Shown here piece after piece: positions 24,166 to 31,765 of a stretch of 64,000 nt of DNA. Origin of the DNA: Streptomyces griseofuscus (GTDB lineage: Bacteria > Actinomycetota > Actinomycetes > Streptomycetales > Streptomycetaceae). The stretch covers positions 4,588,001 through 4,652,000 of the forward strand of contig NZ_CP051006.1 of assembly GCF_014673495.1 (NCBI RefSeq), written 5' to 3'. Made by a program: the position numbers and the translations under genes. The first letter of the stretch is position 1. The number at the start of each line of letters is the position of its first letter. Below the pieces are notes generated by a model. That model did not search any database. It was not told the origin of the DNA and worked only from the letters and a program-made list of their open reading frames with translations.

Positions 24166-24424
24166 CCCCGCCCACGAAGGCCGCCCAGGCGGGGGCGCCG
24201 AAGAGGAGGGGGGTGCGGGTGGTGTCCTTGCTGTCGCGGACGGGGACGAGGGGGAGGTTGTCGGCGAACTCCAGGCACTCGCCGCCGGTTTGGTTGCTGT
24301 AGGAGCTCTTGCGCCAGTCGGCGGCGTGCAGGAGGTCGTCGGAGACCTCGACGCACGCGCCGCCGTCCTGGTTGCTGTAGCTGCTCTTACGCCACGTGAT
24401 GGTGCTCAAGTCGATGGCTCGCAT
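24152..24424 (-). CDS. DUF397 protein with two repeats
   Basis: A 90-residue protein with a duplicated DUF397 unit: WRKSSYSNQDGGACVEV at residues 11-27 (truncated copy) and WRKSSYSNQTGGECLEFADN from residue 37, continuing to TPLLFGAPAWAAFVGGVKRG. DUF397 proteins are small partners of HTH-DUF5753 regulators (WhiJ-like systems), and some affect development and antibiotic production (known for the family). ATG 24424 overlaps the HTH stop by 19 nt, so it is coupled to the regulator. It is convergent with, and overlaps the end of, the chimeric remnant. Confidence 0.88.
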   Translation of the reverse strand: MRAIDLSTITWRKSSYSNQDGGACVEVSDDLLHAADWRKSSYSNQTGGECLEFADNLPLVPVRDSKDTTRTPLLFGAPAWAAFVGGVKRG

Positions 24425-25248
24425 GGCGCTTCCTCCAGCATCCGCTTGATGAACTCCCGCGATCTGTCCGGAGATAGGGCCAAATCGCGTACCCGATCGT
24501 ATCGGAGCTGGAGCGTCTCAACAGCTGTTGCTTCCTGGACGAGTTCGCCGGCGTAGCCCGTCTCGACCCACGCGACGGTCCGACCCCCGACGTCTCGCAG
24601 GAACATGGTGTCAGTGTTCGTCAGCCCGTGCAGGCCGACGGACAAGGGCATCACCTGGATGATGACGTTGGGGCGTTCCCCCGTCTCCAGAAGATGGCTC
24701 AATTGCGCACGCCATGCACCCAGGTCACGGAGAGGGCTGCGCAGCACGGTCTCGGAGACAATGGTGCGGAACTGCGGTGCGCCGTCTGCATAAAGCAGTT
24801 CGCAGCGGCCCATGCGAGCCGCTACCTGTGTCTCCAGTTCTGCTCCGAACTGACCACCCTGCTTGAGTAATTCCCGCGCATACTCGGGCGTCTGCAACAG
24901 GCCGTGGATGACGCTCGGTGCGAACTGCCACATGCTCGCTGCCCTGGCCTCCAGCGACATGTACTGCCGATACCGCTCCTTGAACTGCGTCGGGTCCGCC
25001 TTCGCCAGCTCCCAGAGCGTGAGCAACTTGTCGCCCGTGCCGTAGAACGTGTCCAGGGCCACCACGGTCTCCGGGCCCCCGAGCGACTGGCCCTTCTCCA
25101 TCTTGCTGAAGAGGGTCGGGTCCCAGCCCACCTGCGCGGCCAGCGCCCGGAAGGTCAGCTGCCGTTCCTCCCGGAGTAACCGCAGCTCCTCGGCGAACCG
25201 AGCCCTCGGCTCCTGGCTGCGACCCGTGATCGCCCGTCGCTGCGGCAC
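24406..25248 (-). CDS. HTH-DUF5753 regulator with two TTA codons
   Basis: A 280-residue regulator: XRE-type HTH near residues 15-70 (LREERQLTFRALAAQVGWDPTLFSKMEKGQ in shortened form), then the complete DUF5753 domain (FAPSVIHGLLQTPEYARELL, IIQVMPLSVGLHGLTNTDTM, ETLQLRYDRVRDLAL). GTG 25248 follows GGGGAGGGCG. Two leucine codons are TTA (24868-24870 and 25177-25179), so translation should depend on the bldA tRNA. Family members act as developmental switches with a DUF397 partner (known for WhiJ-type). It pairs with the overlapping DUF397 gene and is divergent from the gene at 25423. Confidence 0.88.
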   Translation of the reverse strand: MPQRRAITGRSQEPRARFAEELRLLREERQLTFRALAAQVGWDPTLFSKMEKGQSLGGPETVVALDTFYGTGDKLLTLWELAKADPTQFKERYRQYMSLEARAASMWQFAPSVIHGLLQTPEYARELLKQGGQFGAELETQVAARMGRCELLYADGAPQFRTIVSETVLRSPLRDLGAWRAQLSHLLETGERPNVIIQVMPLSVGLHGLTNTDTMFLRDVGGRTVAWVETGYAGELVQEATAVETLQLRYDRVRDLALSPDRSREFIKRMLEEAPCEPST

Positions 25249-25422
25249 CGCGCCCTCCCCGGTTTGTGGAATTTGTGGCACATGGCCCGCACGACCTGGC
25301 ACAAGGCGCCGTTCCGCGCGTTTCCGGCTCCGTGCTGGGTCATTCTCGTATCAGGCCAGGAACACGCAGAGTAGTGCAACTGGCGCATTTCGTATAGAAG
25401 TTGGAGCAAAGGAGCGAAACCG

Positions 25423-25695
25423 ATGTGTATGGATCCGGCCAGTCAGGACACCGGGCCCTCCCTCTACAACCGCGCCCGCCTCAGCGCCGAGGTGCGGATC
25501 GCCAACGAGCGCGGGCAGGCGCTGCCGCCGGACCCGGACGACCTGAGCCGACCGCCCCGGGCGGTGCCGGGCTGTCCGGCGTGTCTGACGCTCGCGGAGC
25601 GGCGCGAGGTGGCGCGGGCCGAGTGCGACCGCAGCGCGGAGGCGGACGCGAACGTGCTGCTGCGCAGGCACCTGAGGGAGGAGCACTGCCCGTGA
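25423..25695 (+). CDS. Small Streptomyces protein, 90 aa
   Basis: The product starts at ATG 25423 after AAAGGAGCG. It is polar, with a CPACLTLAERREVARAECDR segment (CxxC and a further Cys) and a basic amphipathic end LLRRHLREEHCP; a small zinc-knuckle role is possible but unproven. The next gene starts in a GTGA overlap at 25692, so the two are coupled. It is divergent from the bldA-dependent HTH gene and may be controlled by it. Homologues seem to occur only in streptomycetes (impression, not searched). Confidence 0.65.
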   Translation: MCMDPASQDTGPSLYNRARLSAEVRIANERGQALPPDPDDLSRPPRAVPGCPACLTLAERREVARAECDRSAEADANVLLRRHLREEHCP

Positions 25696-25925
25696 CCAGG
25701 AACGATGAGAACCGGGCCCCGCTGAACCCCGGCTACGCGATCCCGCCGCCGCTGTTCCCGCCACCGCCCCGGCCCCTGCCGCCCGAGGCACCCGTCCCCG
25801 CCCCTGCCGTCGTACGGCGTCGTCGCCACCGTGCCCGCAGGGTCGACGGAGCGTTCGTGAGCGGCGCGCTGACCGTGCTCAGCCTGGCGGGCCTGCTGGT
25901 GGCGCTCGCCGTGGTGGCGGTCTGA
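25692..25925 (+). CDS. Small proline-rich membrane protein, 77 aa
   Basis: GTG 25692 overlaps the upstream stop. The N-terminal half is proline-rich (IPPPLFPPPPRPLPPEAPVP), followed by a basic stretch (RRRRHRARR) and one hydrophobic helix at the C-terminus (SGALTVLSLAGLLVALAVVAV). It should be a tail-anchored membrane protein with a cytoplasmic N-terminus. No function is known to me. It is coupled to the small protein at 25423. Confidence 0.6.
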   Translation: MTRNDENRAPLNPGYAIPPPLFPPPPRPLPPEAPVPAPAVVRRRRHRARRVDGAFVSGALTVLSLAGLLVALAVVAV

Positions 25926-25957
25926 GCCGTGCTCGCACCGCGGGCTACCCTTCCCGC

Positions 25958-26320
25958 ATGGCGAAGAAGCTCGTGATCAAGGTGACGGCCGGGGCGGACG
26001 CCCCTGAGCGCTGCTCGCAGGCGTTCACGGTGGCGGCGGTGGCCGTGGCCAGCGGGGTCGAGGTGTCGCTGTGGCTGACCGGGGAGTCGTCCTGGTTCGC
26101 GCTGCCGGGACGGGCCGCCGAGTTCGAGCTGCCGCACGCGGCTCCGCTGCCCGACCTGATCGACTCGATCCTCGCGGCCGGCCGCGTCACGCTGTGCACC
26201 CAGTGCGCGGCGCGGCGGGAGATCACGGAGAAGGACGTCATCGAGGGCGTACGCATCGCGGGCGCGCAGGTCTTCGTCCAGGAGGCGCTGGGGGACGACA
26301 CCCAGGCGCTCGTCTACTAG
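25958..26320 (+). CDS. DsrE-family protein
   Basis: A 120-residue protein with a DsrE/peroxiredoxin-like fold: MAKKLVIKVTAGADAPERCS, GVEVSLWLTGESSWFALPGR, and the C-terminal GRVTLCTQCAARREITEKDV with a CxxC. Family members take part in sulfur relay or redox reactions; here the CTQC pair is the likely active site. ATG 25958 is 6 nt after TACCCT, so it is probably leaderless. It is a single gene in front of the convergent DUF3099 gene. Confidence 0.78.
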   Translation: MAKKLVIKVTAGADAPERCSQAFTVAAVAVASGVEVSLWLTGESSWFALPGRAAEFELPHAAPLPDLIDSILAAGRVTLCTQCAARREITEKDVIEGVRIAGAQVFVQEALGDDTQALVY

Positions 26321-26339
26321 CTCGCCTGCCGCGGCTCCC

Positions 26340-26603
26340 TCAGGAGCGCGGGCGCTTCTTGCCGTCCAGCTCGTCCCACCAGTCGTCGGACTGGGGATCG
26401 CCGGACGGATCGTCCCACCAGCGGTCCTCCGGCCCCCGCCGATTCGCGATCATCGCGGCGACCGGCGGGATCACCATGGCGACGACACACATGCCGACGG
26501 CCGCCGGGACGGACCAGATCCGCACGACCCCCCACGCCAGGACGAACAGGCCGATACAGATCCCCATCATGGCGAAGTACACGTGACGTCGCCGTGCGTA
26601 CAT
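26340..26603 (-). CDS. DUF3099 membrane protein
   Basis: An 87-residue protein of the DUF3099 type: MYARRRHVYFAMMGICIGLF then two hydrophobic helices (about residues 8-28 and 32-52) and an acidic, Trp-rich C-terminal tail (DDPSGDPQSDDWWDELDG). It sits in the cytoplasmic membrane; the function is unknown. ATG 26603 is taken as the start because CTGGAAG lies just upstream; a longer 24-residue extension is unsupported. Confidence 0.78.
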   Translation of the reverse strand: MYARRRHVYFAMMGICIGLFVLAWGVVRIWSVPAAVGMCVVAMVIPPVAAMIANRRGPEDRWWDDPSGDPQSDDWWDELDGKKRPRS

Positions 26604-26777
26604 GCTTCCAGGGTAGGTCCGGGCGCCGGGTTCGGCGCCCGTAGTGCCGGGGACGCTTCGGATCGCCGCCTCCAACTGCGTGCCCTGTCACAGCTGATCG
26701 ACATTTACCCTCCGCGAAGCCGCGCGGCGTTACCGTGGCGTAGCCGTGACCTTTGTCGACCTGGGGGGAAACACCAC

Positions 26778-27524
26778 ATGCGCGCCCTGCGAATACTGCT
26801 GATCATCGTCGTGATCCTGGGCGGGCTGTTCGTGATCGTGGACCGGGTGGCGGTGCACTTCGCTCAGGGGGAGGTCGCGGACAAGCTGAAGTCGTCGGAG
26901 AACCTGTCGGTGACGCCGGACGTGAACATCAAGGGCTTCCCGTTCCTCCCCCAGGTCGCCGGCGGCTCGCTGGACGATGTCGAGGTCGGGATCAAGAGCT
27001 ATGACGCGGCCACCGGGGAACAGGGGAAGACGATCCGCATCGATGACCTGGAAGCCGACATGAAGGGCGTCTCCTTCTCCGGCGACTACAGCTCGGCCAC
27101 CGCCTCCAGCGCCACCGGCACCGCGACCATCTCGTACGACGAGCTGATGAAGACCGCCAAGTCGCAGCCCACCGACATCGGCCTGGGCATACGGGCCAAG
27201 GTCGTCGGCCTCTCCGACGGCGGCAACGGCAAGATCAAGGTCGCCGTCAAGGTGAACGGCACCGTCGCCGGCGCCATCCCGATCGACCGCACGGTCTCCG
27301 TCCTGAGCACCGTCAGCGTCGTGAACAACAAGGTCGAGGTGCGCGCCGACTCCCTTCCCTCGGTCGCCGGTCTCGGACTCGCCGAGGACCGGGTCCGTAC
27401 GATCACCGACTTCCAGCAGGTCATCGACCAGTTGCCGGGCGGCATCAAGCTGGCCAAGGTGGAGGCCGCCGAGAACGGCGTGAAGATCAGCGTGCAGGGT
27501 TCGGACGTCAAGCTGGCGGGGTAG
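26778..27524 (+). CDS. DUF2993 (LmeA-like) exported protein
   Basis: A 248-residue protein of the DUF2993 family. Residues 1-28 are a membrane anchor or signal (RALRILLIIVVILGGLFVIV), and the rest is a BPI-like fold (SVTPDVNIKGFPFLPQVAGG is the family hallmark). The mycobacterial relative LmeA acts in cell-envelope mannan elongation (known), so an envelope-lipid role is plausible. ATG 26778 follows GGGGGGAA. A terminator at 27609-27646 follows. It is monocistronic. Confidence 0.85.
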   Translation: MRALRILLIIVVILGGLFVIVDRVAVHFAQGEVADKLKSSENLSVTPDVNIKGFPFLPQVAGGSLDDVEVGIKSYDAATGEQGKTIRIDDLEADMKGVSFSGDYSSATASSATGTATISYDELMKTAKSQPTDIGLGIRAKVVGLSDGGNGKIKVAVKVNGTVAGAIPIDRTVSVLSTVSVVNNKVEVRADSLPSVAGLGLAEDRVRTITDFQQVIDQLPGGIKLAKVEAAENGVKISVQGSDVKLAG

Positions 27525-27608
27525 AAAGCCGCGAAACGGCCCCGATGGGCACCGTTCGTCCGACAGACGAGACGGTGACGTCCGTACCGTAGATGCGATG
27601 GCGCGTCC

Positions 27609-27646
27609 GAGCGCCCGGAGGGCCTTCCCCTGGCCGCCGGGCGCTC
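27609..27646 (+). terminator. Terminator after DUF2993 gene
   Basis: A 10-bp perfect stem GAGCGCCCGG/CCGGGCGCTC (27609-27618 with 27637-27646) lies 85 bp after the stop and before the cysA leader promoter. Confidence 0.8.
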
Positions 27647-27694
27647 TTCTCATCCCGCCATTCGGACGATCGTGTCTCGCCATACGACACACCG

Positions 27695-27724
27695 GTGACA
27701 CGCGCGCCTCCGCGTACCTACGAT
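27695..27724 (+). promoter_or_regulatory. Promoter of cysA leader transcript
   Basis: GTGACA (27695-27700) and TACGAT (27719-27724) are 18 bp apart. The leader-peptide ATG is 7 nt after the -10 box, so transcript and leader peptide begin together. An inverted repeat GTGTC/GACAC lies just upstream (about 27672-27690). Confidence 0.65.
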
Positions 27725-27731
27725 CGAGGCC

Positions 27732-27812
27732 ATGAAGCGACAGGCGGATCTCACGAAGCGGCGGGCAGTCGACCTGTGCCGCGTCGCCGCCATGCTCTGT
27801 CGCCCCTTCTGA
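27732..27812 (+). CDS. Cysteine leader peptide upstream of cysA
   Basis: This is a 26-residue peptide whose second half is DLCRVAAMLCRPF, with two Cys codons near the end and a stop 125 nt before cysA. Short, leaderless, Cys-rich peptides of this form precede many actinobacterial sulfur genes (known), where ribosome stalling at Cys codons when cysteinyl-tRNA is scarce changes expression downstream. Its start is set by the -10 box 7 nt upstream. A hairpin begins at the stop codon. The peptide is probably regulatory only. Confidence 0.8.
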   Translation: MKRQADLTKRRAVDLCRVAAMLCRPF

Positions 27813-27831
27813 GCGGAAGTCCCGCTTCCGC
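27813..27831 (+). promoter_or_regulatory. Hairpin after leader peptide (attenuator candidate)
   Basis: A 7-bp stem GCGGAAG/CTTCCGC with a 5-nt loop starts directly at the leader stop codon. A ribosome finishing the leader would cover it, and one stalled on the Cys codons would not, which is the geometry needed for translation-linked control. Confidence 0.45.
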
Positions 27832-27936
27832 GTCTTTCACCCCCTGCCCTGCTGGGCACCCGTGCGCCGCTCGCACCCCGGGCGCGCGCCCCTTCGCACT
27901 CGCACGCCCCGCCGTAACTGCCCCGGAGGAGAAAGC

Positions 27937-28782
27937 ATGAGTCGCAGCGACGTCCTGGTCGACGCCGACTGGCTTCAGGAGCACCTGGACGACCCGACCA
28001 TCGCGATCGTCGAGGTGGACGAGGACACGTCCGCCTACGAGAAGAACCACATCAAGAACGCGATCCGCATCGACTGGACCAAGGACCTCCAGGACCCGGT
28101 GCGCCGTGACTTCATCGACCAGGAGGGCTTCGAGAAGCTCCTGTCGGAGAAGGGCATCGCCAACGATCACACGGTGATCCTCTATGGCGGCAACAACAAC
28201 TGGTTCGCCTCGTACGCCTACTGGTACTTCAAGCTGTACGGCCACGAGAGCGTCAAGCTCCTCGACGGCGGCCGCAAGAAGTGGGAGCTGGACGCCCGCG
28301 AGCTGGTCGCGGGCGACGAGGTCCCCGAGCGCGCGAAGACCTCGTACACGGCCCAGCCGCAGAACACCGCGATCCGCGCCTTCCGCGACGACGTCGTCAA
28401 GGCGATCGGCGCCGAGAACCTGGTCGACGTCCGTTCCCCCGACGAGTTCTCCGGCAAGCTGCTCGCCCCGGCCCACCTGCCGCAGGAGCAGTCGCAGCGT
28501 CCGGGCCACGTCCCGAGCGCGCGCAACATCCCGTGGTCGAAGAACGCCAACGACGACGGCACGTTCAAGTCGGACGACGAGCTCAAGGAGCTCTACACCG
28601 CGGAGAACGTGGACCTCGCCAAGGACACGATCGCCTACTGCCGCATCGGTGAGCGCTCGGCCCTGACCTGGTTCGTGCTGCACGAGCTGCTCGGCGTGGA
28701 GAACGTCAAGAACTACGACGGCTCCTGGACCGAGTACGGCTCCCTCGTCGGCGTGCCGATCGAGCTCGGCGCCAACAAGTAA
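27937..28782 (+). CDS. cysA: Thiosulfate sulfurtransferase (rhodanese)
   Basis: A 281-residue two-domain rhodanese that moves sulfane sulfur, for example from thiosulfate to a thiol acceptor. The C-terminal domain has active Cys235 in CRIGERS, and the inactive N-terminal domain starts VLVDADWLQEHLDD. The pieces VDVRSPDEFSGKLLAPAHLP and GHVPSARNIPW are typical. ATG 27937 follows GGAGGAGAAAGC. It is in an operon with the DUF1416 gene (30 bp apart), the same pair as cysA2-sseC in M. tuberculosis (Rv0815c-Rv0814c, from memory). It is controlled through a cysteine leader peptide (inference). Confidence 0.94.
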   Translation: MSRSDVLVDADWLQEHLDDPTIAIVEVDEDTSAYEKNHIKNAIRIDWTKDLQDPVRRDFIDQEGFEKLLSEKGIANDHTVILYGGNNNWFASYAYWYFKLYGHESVKLLDGGRKKWELDARELVAGDEVPERAKTSYTAQPQNTAIRAFRDDVVKAIGAENLVDVRSPDEFSGKLLAPAHLPQEQSQRPGHVPSARNIPWSKNANDDGTFKSDDELKELYTAENVDLAKDTIAYCRIGERSALTWFVLHELLGVENVKNYDGSWTEYGSLVGVPIELGANK

Positions 28783-28812
28783 GCGACCCCAAGCGACCTC
28801 TGGAGAGACAGC

Positions 28813-29100
28813 ATGTGCGGAGCGAAGGCCGGTGGCCCCGACGCCTCGACGATCAAGCCCGGTGAGACCACGATCCAGGGTCAGGTGACCCGCGACGGCG
28901 AGCCGGTGACGGGCTACGTCCGTCTGCTCGACTCGACCGGCGAGTTCACCGCGGAGGTGCCCACCTCGGCGACCGGTCAGTTCCGCTTCTACGCGGCCGA
29001 GGGCACGTGGACCCTGCGCGCGCTGGTGCCGGGCGGCACCGCCGACCGCACGGTCGTGGCGCAGCAGGGCGGGCTCGCGGAGGTCGCCATCGCCGTCTGA
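28813..29100 (+). CDS. sseC: DUF1416 (SseC-like) protein
   Basis: A 95-residue protein of the DUF1416 family (MCGAKAGGPDAS, TIQGQVTRDGEPVTGYVRLL, TGQFRFYAAEGTWTLRALVP), an Ig-like beta-sandwich. It always follows the thiosulfate sulfurtransferase gene in actinobacteria, so a helper role in sulfur transfer or cysteine assimilation is likely. ATG 28813 has GGAGAGA upstream. A perfect 15-bp terminator closes the operon. Confidence 0.88.
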   Translation: MCGAKAGGPDASTIKPGETTIQGQVTRDGEPVTGYVRLLDSTGEFTAEVPTSATGQFRFYAAEGTWTLRALVPGGTADRTVVAQQGGLAEVAIAV

Positions 29101-29112
29101 CCGGCAAACGCG

Positions 29113-29159
29113 GAAGGGCCGTACCCCTGGGTTGGACGCCGGACGGGGTACGGCCCTTC
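29113..29159 (+). terminator. Terminator of cysA operon
   Basis: A 15-bp perfect stem (29113-29127 with 29145-29159) 13 bp after the DUF1416 stop. Confidence 0.88.
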
Positions 29160-29163
29160 GGCA

Positions 29164-29485
29164 TGTCCGGGCCTCCCCGTCCCCGCGGCCCTGCCGCTTC
29201 CTCCTTGACGAGTACCCCCTCGAGGACGACCGGGAGCTGCTCGGCGGAGTGTGCAGGGACCGGGGGCTGCGCCGTGTCGCCGCCCGCGGCTGGACCACGC
29301 CGGACGGCACCCGCACCCGGATCTGTCTGCTCCAGTTCCACACCGGACTGGTCGCAGGCGAGGTGCAGCAGGCGTACCTCCTCGCCGGAGACGTGATCGG
29401 ACTCGTCGTGCAGTCCCGCAAGGGCGGTGCGCGCGCCGTGCCGTTCCAGCAGACGGTGGCGCTCCAGGAGGAGCTGCTCGGCTGA
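29164..29485 (+). pseudogene. 5'-truncated gene remnant
   Basis: The frame ending at 29485 reads as coherent protein from FLLDEYPLEDDRELLGGVCR through VAARGWTTPDGTRTRICLLQ to FQQTVALQEELLG, with good codon bias, but no ATG/GTG in frame lies between the preceding terminator and this text. The only in-frame start (TTG 29132) is within the terminator loop. It probably lost its 5' part, or is a decayed copy; similar sequences in Streptomyces (from memory) are full-length proteins with an added N-terminal membrane domain. Function unknown. Confidence 0.45.
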
Positions 29486-29501
29486 AGCCCACCTCGGAAG
29501 G

Positions 29502-29540
29502 AGAGCCGGGGCCCGGCCGCGTAAGCTGGGCTCCGGCTCT
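29502..29540 (+). terminator. Hairpin before small membrane gene
   Basis: AGAGCCGG (29502-29509) pairs with CCGGCTCT (29533-29540); the loop is G/C-rich. It lies 17 bp after the remnant gene's stop and 32 bp before the next start. It could be a weak terminator or part of the leader. Confidence 0.45.
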
Positions 29541-29572
29541 GTCGTATGCCCACCCTCGCTCAAGGAGCACCC

Positions 29573-29671
29573 GTGGAGATCTTCTTCGAAACCCTGCTGG
29601 TCCTGGTCTGCGTCGGCGTGCTCGCCTTCGCCTACCTGACCGTGAAGAAGCTGTACCAGGGCCAGCGCTGA
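29573..29671 (+). CDS. 32-aa single-span membrane protein
   Basis: GTG 29573 is preceded by AAGGAG at 8-9 nt. The product, VEIFFETLLVLVCVGVLAFA followed by YLTVKKLYQGQR, is one hydrophobic helix with a basic end, so it should sit in the membrane with the positive tail in the cytoplasm. It ends 24 bp before the FABP-like gene and is probably co-transcribed with it. It is too short for most gene callers; the ribosome site and clean frame make it credible. Function unknown. Confidence 0.65.
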   Translation: MEIFFETLLVLVCVGVLAFAYLTVKKLYQGQR

Positions 29672-29695
29672 CCCTCCCACCAGGAAGCATCGCTC

Positions 29696-30271
29696 ATGAT
29701 CGAGATCCCGTCCGACCTGCACAAGGACCTCGTCCCGCTCGCCTTCCTCCTCGGCGACTGGGCCGGCGCCGGCGTGCATGACTTCCCCGGCTCCGAGAAG
29801 TGCAACTTCGGCCAGGAAGTCACCTTCACCCACGACGGCCGGGACTTCCTGGAGTACCACTCCCGTACCTGGGTGCTGGACAACGACGGCAACAAGGTCC
29901 GCCCGCTGGAGACCGAGTCCGGCTTCTGGCGGATCGACGCCGGCCGCAAGGTCGAGGTCACGATGACCCGCGACGACGGCACCATCGAGATCTGGTACGG
30001 CGAGATGGCCGACAAGAAGCCCCAGATCGACCTGGTCACGGACGCCGTCGCGCGCACCGCCGCCGCCCGGCCGTACACCGGCGGCAAGCGCCTGTACGGC
30101 TATGTGAAGAGCGACCTCATGTGGGTCGGCGAGAAGCAGACCCCCGAGGTCGAGCTGCGCCCCTACATGTCCGCCCACCTGAAGAAGGTCGTCACCCCCG
30201 AGGACGTCGAACGCTGGGCCAAGGCCCTCCCGGACGACATGCCGGACGACGGCATCGCCTTCTTCAAGTAG
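29696..30271 (+). CDS. FABP/nitrobindin-like heme-binding protein
   Basis: A 191-residue beta-barrel protein of the DUF1794/nitrobindin group (fatty-acid-binding-protein-like fold). The hallmark GDWAGAG (GxWxGxG) is at residues 21-27, and the candidate heme-ligand histidine is in PYMSAHLKKVV near the end. The M. tuberculosis relative Rv0813c also lies near cysA2/sseC (from memory), so the neighbourhood is ancient. These proteins bind heme b and nitric oxide or peroxynitrite (known for nitrobindins). Start ATG 29696 follows AGGAAG. The next gene, nur, starts 58 bp later. Confidence 0.88.
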   Translation: MIEIPSDLHKDLVPLAFLLGDWAGAGVHDFPGSEKCNFGQEVTFTHDGRDFLEYHSRTWVLDNDGNKVRPLETESGFWRIDAGRKVEVTMTRDDGTIEIWYGEMADKKPQIDLVTDAVARTAAARPYTGGKRLYGYVKSDLMWVGEKQTPEVELRPYMSAHLKKVVTPEDVERWAKALPDDMPDDGIAFFK

Positions 30272-30328
30272 GCCCGAGGGATCCTCGGCGGCTCTCGGTG
30301 TGCCGGGCGTGGTTCTAGACTCGTCGGT

Positions 30329-30766
30329 GTGGTGAGCACCGACTGGAAGAGCGACCTCAGGCAGCGCGGCTACCGGCTGACTCCGCAACGGCAGCTTGTC
30401 CTCGAAGCCGTGGACACCCTTGAACACGCGACCCCCGACGACATCCTCGTGGAAGTGAGGAAGACGGCGTCGGGGGTCAACATTTCCACCGTGTACCGCA
30501 CGCTGGAGCTCCTGGAGGAGCTGGGCCTGGTCAGCCATGCCCATCTGGGGCACGGTGCGCCGACGTACCATCTCGCCGACCGGCACCACCATCTGCATCT
30601 GGTGTGCCGGGACTGCGAGAGCGTGATCGAGGCGGATGTGAGCGTGGCGGCGGAGTTCACCGCCAAGCTGCGGCGGCAGTTCGGGTTCGACACCGACATG
30701 AAGCACTTCGCGATCTTCGGCCGCTGCAAGGACTGCTCCCTGAAGAGTTCAACCACCACGTCGTAG
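30329..30766 (+). CDS. nur: Nur, nickel-responsive Fur-family regulator
   Basis: A 145-residue Fur-family repressor. All metal ligands known for S. coelicolor Nur are present: His70, His72 and His126 (Ni site) and His33, His86, His88, His90 (M site); no structural-zinc reading is needed. The DNA-binding helix is SGVNISTVYRTLELLEELG. Nur represses nickel uptake and the Fe-type superoxide dismutase gene when nickel is present (known). GTG 30329 lies 7 nt after TAGACT, so the mRNA is probably leaderless. The next gene (ygfZ) has its own -10 box across the nur stop. Confidence 0.94.
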   Translation: MVSTDWKSDLRQRGYRLTPQRQLVLEAVDTLEHATPDDILVEVRKTASGVNISTVYRTLELLEELGLVSHAHLGHGAPTYHLADRHHHLHLVCRDCESVIEADVSVAAEFTAKLRRQFGFDTDMKHFAIFGRCKDCSLKSSTTTS

Positions 30767-30776
30767 GCTTGCGCTT

Positions 30777-31742
30777 ATGAAGAGCCCCCTGCTGTCCCTG
30801 CCCGGCGCAGTCCCCGCCGAGGGCGTGGACGAAGGCGTCGCCGCCCACTACGGCGATCTGTTCCGCGAGCAGCGCGCACTCGCCGACGGCACCGGATTCG
30901 TCGACCTCTCGCACCGCGGTGTGCTCACCGTCAGCGGTGAGGACCGGCTGAGCTGGCTGCATCTGCTGCTCACCCAGCACGTCAGCGATCTGCCCACCGG
31001 CGAGGCGACCGAGGCGCTGATCCTCTCGGCCAACGGGCACATCGAGCACGCCCTGTACCTGGTGGACGACGGTACGACGGTCTGGGCGCATGTCGAGCCG
31101 GGCACCCGCGAGGCGCTGGTCGCCTACCTGGAGTCGATGAAGTTCTTCTACCGGGTGGAAGTCGCCGACCGCACCGACGAGTTCGCGGTGGTGTACCTGC
31201 CCGCCGGGTCCATCGCCGAGGTGCCCGAAGGCGTCGTCGTACGCGAGACCCCCTACGGCCGTGATCTCTTCCTGCCGCGCGCCGACCTGGAGTCCTTCGC
31301 GGCCTCGCACGGGCCCGCCGCCGGGCTGCTCGCGCACGAGGCGCTGCGGGTCGAGCACCACCGGCCGCGGCTCGGGTTCGAGACCGATCACCGTACGATC
31401 CCGCACGAGCTGGGCTGGATCGGCACGGCCGTGCATCTCCAGAAGGGCTGCTACCGGGGGCAGGAGACCGTCGCCCGGGTGCAGAACCTCGGCAAGCCGC
31501 CGCGCCGGCTCGTCTTCCTGCACCTGGACGGCAGCGATGTGCATCTGCCGGCGCCGGGCACGGAGATCAGGCTGGCGGACGAGGGCCCCGACGGCCGGAA
31601 GATCGGCTTCGTGACGTCCTCGGCCCGCCACCATGAGCTGGGCCCGGTGGCGCTCGCCCTGGTCAAGCGGAACGTCCCCCTCGACGCGGCGCTCCTGGCC
31701 GGAGACACGGCGGCGGCGCAGGAGATCGTGGTCGAGCCGTAG
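30777..31742 (+). CDS. ygfZ: YgfZ-like folate-binding protein
   Basis: A 321-residue GcvT-fold protein used in Fe-S cluster enzyme repair. The family motif KGCYRGQETVARV is intact, with Cys225. The N-terminal half has DLSHRGVLTVSGEDRLSWLH. Its ATG lies 7 nt after a TAGGCT box that includes the nur stop codon, so it has its own leaderless promoter despite the 10-bp gap to nur. It is convergent with dtd. Confidence 0.92.
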   Translation: MKSPLLSLPGAVPAEGVDEGVAAHYGDLFREQRALADGTGFVDLSHRGVLTVSGEDRLSWLHLLLTQHVSDLPTGEATEALILSANGHIEHALYLVDDGTTVWAHVEPGTREALVAYLESMKFFYRVEVADRTDEFAVVYLPAGSIAEVPEGVVVRETPYGRDLFLPRADLESFAASHGPAAGLLAHEALRVEHHRPRLGFETDHRTIPHELGWIGTAVHLQKGCYRGQETVARVQNLGKPPRRLVFLHLDGSDVHLPAPGTEIRLADEGPDGRKIGFVTSSARHHELGPVALALVKRNVPLDAALLAGDTAAAQEIVVEP

Positions 31743-31765
31743 CGCTCCCGGGCGGTCCGGGGCGG

